Part shown: positions 47,901 through 58,586 of the stretch, piece by piece
Position numbering within the stretch: position 1 is the stretch's first letter
Layout of the letters: each line of letters opens with the position of its first letter
Source: Hippasteria phrygiana
Taxonomy: Eukaryota > Echinodermata > Asteroidea > Valvatida > Goniasteridae
DNA length: 64,000 nt
Direction: 5' to 3'
Assembly (NCBI GenBank): GCA_037893225.1
Contig: JAZGUH010000362.1
Span: forward strand, 1,093,501 to 1,157,500
The notes under the pieces: model-generated
The model's database searches: none
Told to the model about the DNA's origin: nothing
Seen by the model: the letters and a program-made list of their open reading frames with translations, nothing else
Made by a program: the position numbers and the translations under genes

Positions 47901-50842
47901 AGCATCTAGGTATGCACACAAAACTTTAAACAGGTCACTGTTACAGTATTTGCTATAAAATACTAAACCCCAAATACATTCATTTCTGAAAATAACAGCA
48001 AAAGAAAATACTGTAAAACATTCCCTTGAAGTTTCGCACAAGTTATGTTGACCCTCAAAATCTAATCTCAACTTAACCTACCCAAACTAAATTTTCAAAA
48101 TTCATAGTTTCCGTTCCCAATGAGACTAACAATTTCAGGACACCAACATTCTGCCTAGAAATAGGTTTTAAAGTCTGAAGGAGACATGATGCCTTGCAAT
48201 TAGCCTTTTTGAGGTATGGTGGACACAATTATTGGAGGGCGCTATTTGATTTGGGTAAAACCTGTGTATTTATACCCAAATAAAATAGCGCCCTCCTATT
48301 GTGTCCGCCATACCTCTAAAAGGCTAAGAGGTATTTTCAGCAAATTTTGTCTCCGGCTTAACACCCCATTTTGCTTACTGGTAATCGTCCACAAATATCG
48401 ACCATGGGCTATTTTGAAGTAGAATCTTGTAATTGTGTTCATGGGAGGCGAACCCGGGGAACGGGGGAAAATATGTCCCGCTCCCAATGTTTTGGGGGAC
48501 TAGGTAACGGCTATGGCAGTATCCCCCCCCCCCCCCCAATAATTTCCCCATGGTAATTTATGGGTCATTGATTTTTACATGCACCAGAATACACAAAAAT
48601 CAACATTTTTCCGAGGACACAAAACGCTTACCAATTGCTTTTCCTCGCCCCCCGCCCCTCCCCCCCCCCCCCCCCCGCAACCCTAACGAAAAATCGCCGC
48701 CGCCGCCGCCGCTGCTTGTGTAGATATCCCAAACAACAATATTGAATTGGTTGCCCTTTCAGCTCAGTGGCAACACATTTTGGGGGTACAATTAACATTA
48801 TAGCTGCAGGTTGTGGGGTACAGCGTTCATCGGCTGTTAAATTGTTAAAATATTAACCACATTCGGCCCGAACGCAGAAAAGTGGACCATGATATTTAGG
48901 GGGGTCCTGCAAATAATTTGTTTTAAAAAATGGCATTCGGATATGGTTGTATGCGCAGTTGTTTTTACATTTCATTAACCACCAATTTCTGAACAAAGTA
49001 TATTGAAAACTATTTTCAAAGCCGACTAATTCCTGTATTTAAATGTGTCCCACAGCTACTGCAAAAAAACTGTGGTGTTGAATTTGCCCATGGAGGAAGG
49101 AACACAATGTTCCTTCCTCCATGATTAGCCTAACAATAGGCCTACACCAGCTTTGCAAAGCAGTCTCGTGTGCAAGGTCATTGTGCATGTATACAACTGC
49201 CGTGTTTGCCCAAATCCTGCACACAGTCACGAAGCCGACTGAGATGAGGTTCCGGAGAAGGATATCAAACAATACGGTGACCTCCACCCGTACCGTTTGA
49301 CCTCCAACAAGGCCAAATATTTCCCACCTCGCCTGATGAGTGTAAAGGGCATCTCTAGCTCTTTTAGCTTTGCGTGTGAAACTGTCTTGTGTCGGTTTGC
49401 GTTTTATAGTAAGCGGGGGTAACTGGCTCCCTTTTCACTTTTCCGCCCCCGATTCTCATAATCTTGCACTGGCACAAAAATCTCGCGAATGTATTTTCTT
49501 TCCAACTCAAAGAAGAAGATAACGGTTTATTAATCTTGCTACTTCGAGCTCGATTTAATTCTCATATACCCCACCGGTCCAATTAAACATATTTCAGTAT
49601 ATTGGGAGGTTTTTGTTTAGTTTTTCTCGGCCCCCCCCCCCCCCCCCCCCCTACCCAATTCGTCCCCATTCCATAGAGAGACTCTCAGCATAACTCGTCA
49701 AAAAAGTGAGAAATCGAGGCACTATAGTGTAATGATCCATGGAGCATTTATGAAAAGTGGTCAGTACAAGCATGCAATCGTGTGCAATGCCACACCGTCT
49801 GTGAAAGTGTACAATTACTGCAATTTGCTCGATCATTTTAATTACTATACTTCGATATCTCACTTTTTGACTCGGTATTCCTTCGCATTAGGTCCTTCTG
49901 TGTTACTATGGACAAGTGTGGAAACTGGCCATAATTTTTGGGCAAAACATTTTAGATGTGGAAAGGTAGGGTCAACGTAATTAATATATACACCTTTTAA
50001 CAGTATACTTTGCCAACTTACTTGGACTCTACTGACGGGTCTGATATTGAAGTTGGTCGAACTACTAATGCAGAATAGCTGCGTGTGGTGCATTCAGTAT
50101 TTACATTGTAGGCAATGTAAACGCGGAATGACTCTTATTATGTTTCTCACATAAGGCTAGGACACTTCAATACTTTAGGCGGTATTTTTTTTGGAGGAAT
50201 ATCAAAACTCAGAGTAATATGCACGTACTTAATCCGAGTCTACTGTCTGTTTGTCTCACGATGTAGTCAACCATGGAGAAATAAGTCTTATTTCTCCATG
50301 AGTCAACGATAGTCAACAGGAAAAGGTGCATGCTAGAAATCATCAAAGTCATTTGTTTTCAAAAGTTTTCGAAGATATTGTGGAGTCAACGTTAAATGAC
50401 AGTGGGAATGAGTCAGAAAAGACATGACCTGAAGTCAGTTTTTTTTAGTGCAATGTATCGTACCTAGCTGTGTGTTGCACATGTAACAGATACGAAAGAT
50501 TTTACATTAACTACATAACTTAAGAGAACATCAAAATAGGGGGGGGGGGACATGTAAGTTAAAATATAAAAAAACATCTACAATAATTAGTACATGTATG
50601 ATGCACTGAGACGTCATTTGAACCAATCAACTTCAGACACCTGTCTCATGATGTAGTCAACGATGTGGACTGATAGTGTTGACTATCGGCAAAGCTTTGG
50701 TCAGTTTCAGCATGGAGCTATAGCTCCATGGTTTCAGCTTTTACGATCAGAAGTAATACTCACTTGGAACTGGTTGTGCTTCAGCGTATGCAAGTCCCAC
50801 AAGAAGTACAGCACTGGAGAGAAGGAACGCCATTCCTCCCAT
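41614..50842 (-). CDS. Receptor C: SRCR-SRCR-somatomedin B-Methuselah-like 7TM receptor
   Basis: Five minus-strand exons in coding order: 50764-50842, 46788-47165, 45707-46045, 43024-45293 and 41614-41901. Together they give 3,354 nt, an open frame of 1,117 residues plus stop, with phases 1-1-1-0 as in receptor B. Residues 1-20 are a signal peptide (cleavage expected after AYA). Two SRCR domains, a somatomedin B core (CQCDDACGWFDDCC), the motifs FKNIFCALCNG and YRNPHCAMCNG, and a seven-helix region follow. No GPS is seen. C is clearly more diverged from B than A is. It lies tail-to-tail with B, 12.8 kb apart. Intron 1 (3.6 kb) is full of small hairpins. Expected role: cell-surface family B receptor with a scavenger-type ectodomain; the ligand is unknown. 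Confidence 0.88.
42175..42390 (-). repeat. Inverted copy of the 30395-30600 repeat, in receptor C intron 4
   Basis: Shares the palindrome CACGAATTCGTG, GCGTCGCATCGCAGAC and TATAAGCGCT with 30395-30600 on the other strand. The rest of intron 4 (42391-43023) has a G tract at about 42556-42568 and nothing else I recognise. Confidence 0.7.
43024..45293 (-). CDS. Receptor C exon 4 (SMB, ectodomain, TM1-TM5)
   Basis: The acceptor is ATTACAG (phase 1) and the donor GTAAAT (phase 0). 2,270 nt; the same domain order as receptor B exon 4. Confidence 0.92.
45707..46045 (-). CDS. Receptor C exon 3 (second SRCR domain)
   Basis: The acceptor is CTACCTGCAG and the donor GTGAGC, both phase 1. Encodes FELRLVEGTYG, VACRELGYS, LFVDIGCFGNETSLTEC and the final cysteine. 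Confidence 0.92.
46788..47165 (-). CDS. Receptor C exon 2 (first SRCR domain)
   Basis: The acceptor is TTTCTTGACAG and the donor GTAGGT, both phase 1. Encodes GSAPNEGRVLIRWSRDSPW, QMCRRLGYP and DMWLSCGFAG. Confidence 0.9.
47690..48020 (-). repeat. Dispersed repeat, inverted copy of 14370-14760
   Basis: Lies in receptor C intron 1; landmarks are given under 14370-14760. Confidence 0.75.
48201..48326. mobile_element. 126-bp hairpin MITE, TA-flanked, GCCTTTTTGAGGTATGG ends
   Basis: Almost fully self-complementary: GAGGTATGGTGGACACAAT and AGGGCGCTATTT on the left return inverted on the right. The sequence reads TA-GCCTTTT...AAAAGGC-TA, so a TA target duplication typical of Tc1/mariner is possible. 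A decayed relative is at 54130-54254. Confidence 0.85.
49089..49123. repeat. Perfect 16-bp-stem hairpin
   Basis: CATGGAGGAAGGAACA, loop CAA, then the exact complement. Confidence 0.92.
50272..50300. repeat. Perfect 14-bp-stem hairpin
   Basis: CATGGAGAAATAAG, one-base loop, exact complement. Confidence 0.92.
50711..50730. repeat. Perfect 20-bp palindrome next to receptor C exon 1
   Basis: CATGGAGCTATAGCTCCATG, located about 33 bp inside intron 1 from the exon 1 donor. Confidence 0.92.
50764..50842 (-). CDS. Receptor C exon 1 (signal peptide)
   Basis: Starts ATGGGAGGAATG on the minus strand and encodes MGGMAFLLSSAVLLVGLAYA followed by a short mature start. The donor is GTGAGT, phase 1. Exactly 79 nt as in receptor B, and it joins exon 2 in frame. 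Confidence 0.85.
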
Positions 50843-53800
50843 AGCTACACTTGGCTTCATGTGTACAAACTCAGTCTGTCAAACGGCAAAGTATTCTCCG
50901 CACATGTACACAGGTTACAGTTGATGATGACTGGCTGCACACAATGCAAAGTTGTTACACGGTGAATAGAGTACCGAAGTCGACGTCAGTTGGCGCGACA
51001 ACTGGCTCCAACTCCAAACAAATGGAGATTTCGACTATTCCTTTGTTAACAGCCAGTCATGCAAACACATTGACAAAAAATAACACAAGTACATGTATTC
51101 CGGTTCCAAACACTGCATTGACGTCATCACATCAGTACCGGTACTCTATAATAGTCCTGGACGGTCAGTTTGGTAGAAGGTGAACGTTGCTACACCGGAT
51201 TTGTCAAGGACGTGACATGTGCGGTGCATATCCGGAATAAGCAAGGGAAAGGTGACCCACTGTCCTGAACAAAAAAACAAGCCTGAAGCCCCAGAAACAC
51301 TTAAAAAAAAACAGCCGACAGTAATGACGTAATATGTAAGCTCTGTCAGTCGGGAGGTACCGGTATATCATGTCTACCCTTCCTTGGGGAGTGCAGTTAT
51401 CCATTGGGGGAGGTTTTCCTCCAACCCCTGCGACTTTTCTTTCTTTTTAGACCTGAATTAAAGCTGTACCGCTTTACAGCTCGTACTGACCTATACCCTG
51501 TCAAAAAAAATCCGGCGAAAAATATATCACCTTAAAAAACAAAAAACATCAGAAAGGGATAAAAACAAGCAAACAAACTCTGTCCCCCAAAATGGGTTAC
51601 CTTTCATATGAAGTAAAGATTTGCGGTAGCACCATTATGACAACTCTCTTTTTTCCTAGTTCTTTTCAGAACCCTGCAAACTCTATGGGTTTCGTCTGTG
51701 TAGCAGATTAACGCAAATAGACCCAAAATAATTATACGTCAAAATATTGTCCAGTGCAACTAACTACCTTTGTACGGTGCAGTTGACGCGGTAAGTGGGT
51801 TTCACATCTTAAACAGTTTAAATACGCTTCATCAATCCAGATGACCAATTTTAAAGACAAAAAGATTCTTCAAAATAGGCCGGGTTATCATATCAATTAA
51901 GTACTTCTTTGAAGAAGGCACTGTACATATAGGCCCTAGCGCTGTACCTTCCCTTGCGATGTCATGCAGGAAAGCCAACCACAGGGGTGAGATTGGCCAA
52001 AAATTAAAAATCCACGAGGACCCCAGATCAACATATAGTTTGTATTTGCCTAAAGGCACCCCCTTCAAATATCCGTTGTATTGGTCTACATCCACTTTTA
52101 CTGGTAAAAACACCTTGAGGACAACAGGAATTCCAGATTGCAAATGAGATTATTAAAAAATTCTGAAATCCCGACAAAAAATCCCGAAATATCTCACCTT
52201 GCAACCACTCAGTGTGAATACTAAAGTATTTCGGATAATAGCAAAACGACCGATTTGTGCTGGTAGACAATTATTTACAAAGTGCGGATAAATGTGTCAA
52301 CATTTAACACCGAAATTGAAATCGTTCTTTGAAGGGCTTGAAACTCTCTCGAGTGGAAAATTGCATTTCCAATGAACTGAAACACTGAATAAAAAACTTG
52401 GGCCTTGGTATTTGCATATTATTTAAAACAAAATAAAAAGAGCAATATTTTTGAAAGTACACAATTTTATTAATATAGTTGGCAACCGGCAGTAATTCAA
52501 CGCGATATTCCCGCCTATATTTTTTTTACTACGTCGATTGTATAAATACGGCCCCATCAATACAATCATAATAATAGGCCTATACAAATAATGAATGTTT
52601 GTGAGTGCGATGGTAAGAATGTCATGATGAGGTGACAAATGCCATGTAAAATTCCATCTGTCACCGAATGAAATTATTCTTTCCATTGCACGATTGTGAA
52701 ACAGTCATTTATTTTATACAACACCTGAATAAATCTTCGTCATCTGATTGGTCAGAGCGCGAACGATGGTGTGACCGTGCAATGGAAGTTCTATTCACCG
52801 TTGAATAGAACTTCTGTTTTGCGGTGCGGCCGTGCCGTGCGTTGGGATGAATTTTGACACATTTGTTTTATTAGACATAGCTCTTCTCAATAAAATTGAA
52901 ACCCAAGAAAAGTTGGGAATCGTTGGAGTTGCTCTTTCACGATCCACCAATCAGATGGCGGGGATTTATTCAGGCGTTGTAGATAAACCCATCAAAATAG
53001 GATTTGTCTGCACTTGTTTCATCCCACACAGGCCATTGTAATAACTTCAGCTGTCTTCAGTAAAGATGATTTTTCCGACTCAATGATTTGTATAAGCCTT
53101 GTTTAGCATACCTCGAAGCCCCTGCTTCCACAGAAGTTGAATCTACTATAAAAACGGAGATGAGGGGTTCTTTTTCCCCTCAATCGAATCAGCTCTCTGA
53201 AGTTTTCATCTTGATCCATCTCCGCAAAGCAACGTATCAAAATGGCTATCCAAATGGCTATCCAAATGGCGAACCACCAGACCAAAGCGAGTTATCACAA
53301 GGTAAAAGAAACGATCATTTTCCGAAACAATCTTTTCACTTTAAGCACCTAAGTCGACTCAATCGCATTTTACTTTTCAAAGCTTCGTCACACTACTTAA
53401 CATACTATCACGTTGCGTTTTTCCCATTCACCTTACGCTTGATTTATTTATACTGTGTAAATCTTTAAAAACCTTACATAATAAGCTTAAGTATATTGAC
53501 AATTCCGTGTATGTAAAAGGCACAAATCCCGTGATTAAACCTCGATAATAGTCACACCCAAACCACCGGCTAAGAATTAAAAGGCCCTCATTGATTAAAA
53601 AAAAAGCTTTAATTACTTACATCAGTTGGGCAGGAGGAAAATAATTGCAGAATTTATGTAAATTGCTCAAACAAATTAAATGAACAAAATATATACAGTC
53701 CCGAAGCTGTTGTAAATTTGAATTGCATATTTTTTTAAGCCCAGGATATAGGGTCTCCGAGTATTTATCCAAAATGCTGCGACTATGGTAAGGGCGTTTT

Positions 53801-54129
53801 TGTACTGAACCTCAAAACAGTCTTTAAGACAAACATTCAATAAAGTAATAATTACATTATGATGATATTCATCATTGTAACACGTCAGGCTCTTCCACCA
53901 CACAGTTCTAATTGTTCATACCATTGTTCGTTCCCATTATTTTTAAGAATCAAAGTAAAACAACGACGCTGGCAATACATGCATTATGTTGAATTTAATG
54001 TCTAGAGACCGTATTGAATGTTGTGGGACACATGCTACATGCCGATACTATTTATATGCCTGTCCTACAATAATAGCGGCCTATTGTTGCTATGGCGACG
54101 TTGACATTCGATATCGTCTATATATACAT
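50843..54129. other. Intergenic region upstream of receptor C
   Basis: Should contain the receptor C promoter. A TGACGTCATCAC octamer site lies at 51119-51130, about 280 bp upstream of the ATG; its role is unproven. A perfect 13-bp-stem hairpin lies at 52785-52814. Around 53238-53275 a 12-bp unit (CAAATGGCTATC) is repeated about three times. No gene recognised. Confidence 0.45.
52785..52814. repeat. Perfect 13-bp-stem hairpin
   Basis: GAAGTTCTATTCA, loop CCGT, exact complement. Confidence 0.9.
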
Positions 54130-54254
54130 TGTATACATTTCTTGAGTGGACTCAATAGAAGGCGCTATTTGGTTTGGGTGAACACCAAAGAGTTTACCTT
54201 ATCAAATAGCGCCCTCATGTTGTGTCCATTCACCATATTTTTTAAAAAGGCCCA
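54130..54254. mobile_element. Decayed relative of the 48201-48326 MITE
   Basis: Shares GGCGCTATTTGGTTTGGGT and AAATAGCGCCCTC..TTGTGTCC in the same arrangement, with mismatches in both arms. Confidence 0.7.
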
Positions 54255-54541
54255 TTGGTAGACGAATTGGACCATTCTTGTTATGTGGCCTGTACTGCAT
54301 GGTTCGACAGGGGCAGCCATTGCTTGGGTGGTTCCGCACCATCCCTTTGTCAACATCAAGCACTGGTGACTGAATTCAAATCATGGTTGCAGGCCCCCTG
54401 TCATTGCCGCCTTCCTCCTGCCCATAAAAGTTGTTGGACGCATCTATATACCAGTCTGCCCTAGGCTCCCTAGCAAGCTATTCTCTTCTACGAACATACT
54501 AATAATATATAGTCCCCATTTGACGAAAATCGTACAATGTT

Positions 54542-55054
54542 GAGCAAGTTCGATCAAGGACCAATGGTTAAGTGGTTGGTTCGTGACGTACGTAGCGCGT
54601 GAGCACTGAAGTTGAAGTGCGAACAACTCTTGTCGAACTATTGTCATGTCAACGCGACCATGAGAAAATGGCGGTGGCTAGTTTGTTTTACGTTTTTGGA
54701 CGAGTTCATAGATGAAAGCGACACGGACGATAGGCCTATTTGCTCAGTATATCAACAATGTCACAAGTGGTAACTTGTGCATTATTTCAACATGTTCAAA
54801 GAAAGACAAAGTAACAAAAAATGATCGTTCACTGCTGCTAAATATATTTACTTACATCTTTCGTTTTTTTCTAATAACTGGTCCTCTCTGCACTGTGCTA
54901 TTAAAACGGCTATTGGTACCCAGCGATGCGACCAACCTCGGTAGGCTGGTCGCGAATCGTCGACTAGACTAGTCCAACCATCGTCGACTAGCGTGCATTC
55001 GATCAGAGTTATAGTCGAACTATGGTTAACTATAGTCCTTGATCGAACTTGCTC
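54542..55054. mobile_element. ~513-bp TIR element, GAGCAAGTTCG family, copy 2
   Basis: The left end GAGCAAGTTCGATCAAGGAC returns inverted as GTCCTTGATCGAACTTGCTC at 55035-55054. The interior has further short palindromes (GTCGACTAG, GACCAACC/GGCTGGTC) and no transposase frame. Confidence 0.82.
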
Positions 55055-55984
55055 CTAGTACCCTTTCAACAACGATTAAATAAATGAAACCCATTCGGTC
55101 AACGTCGGCTCGAATAAACTGAGTAGCCTAGCTAATTTGTGTAAATAAATGAATTAATTGTACCCTCAACCTTTTTCTCTATAACCATAAACTTTGGTAC
55201 AATTTTGCTTTATGTTGTAATGAAGTTGATCCGATATGTGCACTTGTTGGCTAAATATTATTTAAAAAGTTAAGCACATTAGGTAATGATTATAATATTT
55301 TTTACCAGAATGACCTGCAATGCGGATAAACAGCATTTTTTTTAAAAGTAGATAACCACATAACCTGTGTAATATCATTATTATAGTTGTCTTATAAATG
55401 GTTACATACTGGTATCGAACAACTGAAGAAACTGTTTTTAGTTTTTTTTTTTTATTTTACAGAGAGGGAAATCAAATTGAAAACTTAAGGGAAATGTGCC
55501 TGACATATCTGAAGCAGGGCTAGTAACATAATGGCAAAAAACAGTAAAATGCCATAGGGATGACAAGGATATCACTGGAAGGTAATGCTTCAGGTAAAGG
55601 AACGAAACAGACAAATTGGGTATCGCCGACTGGAACAAAGCAAAATAGAGAGGAACAGACTGCGTTATCGCTAGCCTATCATTCTACAGTGCAACGAAAA
55701 AGCTAAAGACTGGCTACGCAGGTTCCCGGTGGCAACATCATAACTTCAAAAGTAGACTAGAGGTCTGCATCTGTATAGAACAGAATGCAGAGCTTTTCCT
55801 ATTTTCCTTTTTTATGGATCGAGCTAAACCTTCATGACAGGGTCTATGTCTGGGCCGCGCCTATGCTAAGTTTGTTTAAAATCTGAGGTTTAATTCATGA
55901 CCCAAAATTCATGCTCAGTATTTGACACTTTGGCTCATGTCACTTGACACATGATTAAGTCATGACGTGGCTCTTTACCATTCA
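55055..55984. other. Interval without recognised features
   Basis: AT-rich; nothing identified. Confidence 0.4.
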
Positions 55985-58160
55985 ATTTCAGTGTGTCTAT
56001 GACCATTTTGAAAAACAATCCAAGGTTGTTTAAAGACGAAAGTGTCAGTTACAATTTATATGTTCATGTTGTCTACAAAGTATGTGGAATAGTCCCAAAC
56101 ACGTTTTTTGTTCCCCAAAGTTTTAAAAATTTAGAATAAAAAACCAATTCATAGATTTTAAGTACTAGTGACAATATCTACCTGCCCACTAATTTTAATG
56201 GCAATCGAACCTACACTTACATGTGTTAACTAGAACAGCAAAGCTGCCATGGCTCGCTGGCAAAGGTGGAAGAGGAGGCCCCACAACACCCCTCCACCCT
56301 CACTACAACCAATATTAATTAATTCCATCCCATCTCCACCCGAATCTCACATTTTATCTATTTGAATAAACAAAATGACAAATCTAAAATATTTGGCATC
56401 AGATTGGGTAAAGTAAAAGGGCATCATGGTGGAGTGTGTCAGCTTTTTATATGTCAATACCAATAGGTCACCCAATTACCTGTACCATACATTGTACATC
56501 ATCCCACCCCACCCCACCCAACATCATCCCACCCCACCCCACCCAACATCATCCCACCCCACCCAACATCATCCCACCCCACATCATCCCACCCCACCCC
56601 ACCCCACCCAAATGTGCTCTCTGAAAATTGCAATTGTATGTACTGCGCATGTACATTTTATATACTAGAACACGCATGTAACAATTAAAAACTAACAATT
56701 TTTTCATTAAAAACCTTTTTAAAAATTTAAATTAAAACTATAACATTTAGACCTGATAAACTGCATGTTTGGACTGAACTAGCCGGAAGCAAAAACTTGA
56801 ACATCTTAATGCACCTTTAAGATGATATCACGTGACCTGTGATGACGTCATCACGACATCACTTGTTAAAGCAAACATTTGCAACGTGATCTTGGCCATG
56901 TCAAGATTGGAGTCAATCTGATGAATGACAGTGTAGAATTAAGTACAATGAAATTTGAAACATGTACAAATTCATGGAAAATCAGCCGATGACGTCATGA
57001 TGATGTCACTTCGGATTTTACATGCCAGTGGCACTATCTACCTAACCACCAATTTGTATGATGATCGGACCTACATGTACCCTTATGTATGTGTTTTTAA
57101 AAAAGCCGTCGCACATTCTTCACATTTATATTTCAGTATATATGACCTAACAAACGTTTTACAAAAAGAATTTCGAAATAACAAAAATGACGTCACATCA
57201 ATTTTCATCTTTAACACTAGCCGGCCTATCAGCATACCGCAATTGGATGCAATCGGAAGTACAACTGTCTAGATATAGGACCTTAAAAAATGCACCTTTA
57301 AGATGACCTAACGTGACCATGACGTCAATCTGATCAATGACGGTGTAAAATTTTGAGAATGCAATGAAATTTGAAACATTAAAAAATTCATAGAAAATCG
57401 TATGATGAAGTCATTATGACGTCACTCTTCTGCATGCAATTTCAGGTTAGGGTCTATCTTTGTGTCAAGTCTGATTAAGATCTGAGGTTGTTTAGTGACC
57501 AAAGTGCCACGTACAAAATTCGTGTACAAAGTTTATGGGATTTGGGATACAACTAAAAAACCATAGAAAATCAGCCGATGAGGTCATCATGACATCACTT
57601 TGGATTTTACATGCTAGTGGCACTATCTATACTACCTACCCACCAATTTTTATGACGATCGGACCTACCCTTATATGTGCTTAAAAAAGCAAATTTTTGA
57701 TGACGTCATGATGACGTCACACATTTTTCACATTTATGTGAAAGAATATTGGAGCTAACAAAGCTATTACAAAAAGAATTTTGAATTTAGCATGTTCTGT
57801 TGGTAACATATGGCTTTAACAAATTTTAATGTTCAAAAACTTAACAATTACAAAAAAATCGTATGACGACGTCATCATGACGTCACCTCAATTTTCATCT
57901 ATAACACGTGCTGGCTTACCAACATACCAGGTTCAAAGGCAATCGGACCTACGGTTCTCTAGACATGGGCCCTTGAAAAATACACCTTTAAGATGACGTC
58001 ACGTGAAACGTAATGACGTCATCATGACGTCACACTAAGAGAAACAATTTCAGTAGATGGTCTTTGTTTGTGTTAAGTTTGGTTAAGTTCTGAGGTTGTT
58101 TAGTGACCAAAGTGCTGCCGACAAAATTCGTGTACAAAGTCTATGGGATTTGGGATAGAA
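55985..58160 (-). repeat. ~600-bp CRE-octamer repeat family, inverted relative of 1-1915
   Basis: Two roughly 600-bp copies (about 56960-57555 and 57560-58160) share TTAGTGACCAAAGTG, ACAAAATTCGTGTACAAAGT, CCGATGA.GTCAT and TAGTGGCACTATCTA. A decayed third lies at 55985-56240. At least ten TGACGTCA octamers fall between 56842 and 58030. CACCTTTAAGATGA..TCACGTGA matches, inverted, the 150-bp unit at 1290-1915. Confidence 0.85.
56497..56610 (+). repeat. CATCATCCCACCCC minisatellite
   Basis: Units of CATC ATCCCACC(CCACC)n CAA vary only in the number of CCACC blocks. Inserted between copies of the CRE-octamer repeat. Confidence 0.93.
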
Positions 58161-58259
58161 CTAAACTAAGATTAAGAAAGACAAAAAAAGAACAAAAACA
58201 AAGCCTTTTCCGAAAAATTTCGGAAAAGCCAATAACAGAAATTTGCATTCCTCATGGCA

Positions 58260-58265
58260 TTTATT
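58260..58265 (-). promoter_or_regulatory. Candidate poly(A) signal of receptor D
   Basis: AATAAA on the minus strand 82 bp beyond the stop codon of the adhesion GPCR. A perfect hairpin, CTTTTCCGAAA with its complement, follows at 58205-58228. Confidence 0.6.
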
Positions 58266-58346
58266 GATCAGGGTTTTACACTTTACTAAGGAAGAGCGCT
58301 ATATCCGTGCCATTTTTTGTTTTTCAGGGGCGGGAACTAGCTAAAG

Positions 58347-58586
58347 CTAATTGGCCTCCCTTTCCTCCAACTTGACTCCAGAGACGACGGAGACATCGAA
58401 GGTTGAGGTCTGGACACTTGACGGGGAAGTGGGTGCCGATTTAGACATTTCCACATCGCAAGTATGAGCAGGATGGCGTTTGGGAACACGACATTCACGT
58501 CCACAGCAGATGCGTGTCATGTATGGTGCAAGGGCGGCTCGGACCTCCTCGCGTCGAGCACAAAACATGATGAACACGACCACACC
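58347..58586 (-). CDS. Receptor D last exon (end of TM7 and cytoplasmic tail)
   Basis: Acceptor TTCTGTTTTCTAG, phase 0. Encodes GVVVFIMFCARREEVRAAL and a Cys/Ser-rich tail to the TAA stop. Confidence 0.9.
   Translation of the reverse strand, partial: GVVVFIMFCARREEVRAALAPYMTRICCGRECRVPKRHPAHTCDVEMSKSAPTSPSSVQTSTFDVSVVSGVKLEEREAN

Larger units (their letters stand above)
48327..50710. other. Rest of receptor C intron 1: poly-C tracts and hairpins
   Basis: C tracts lie at about 48523-48537, 48660-48676 and 49629-49651, and a G tract at 50538-50547. Two CATGGAG-CTCCATG hairpins are listed separately. No coding sequence is recognised. Confidence 0.5.

Noticed and set aside
51119..51130. CRE site as part of the receptor C promoter
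   Set aside because: The same octamer is abundant in repeats across the window, and no TATA box or initiator supports a start site; mentioned only as a position.
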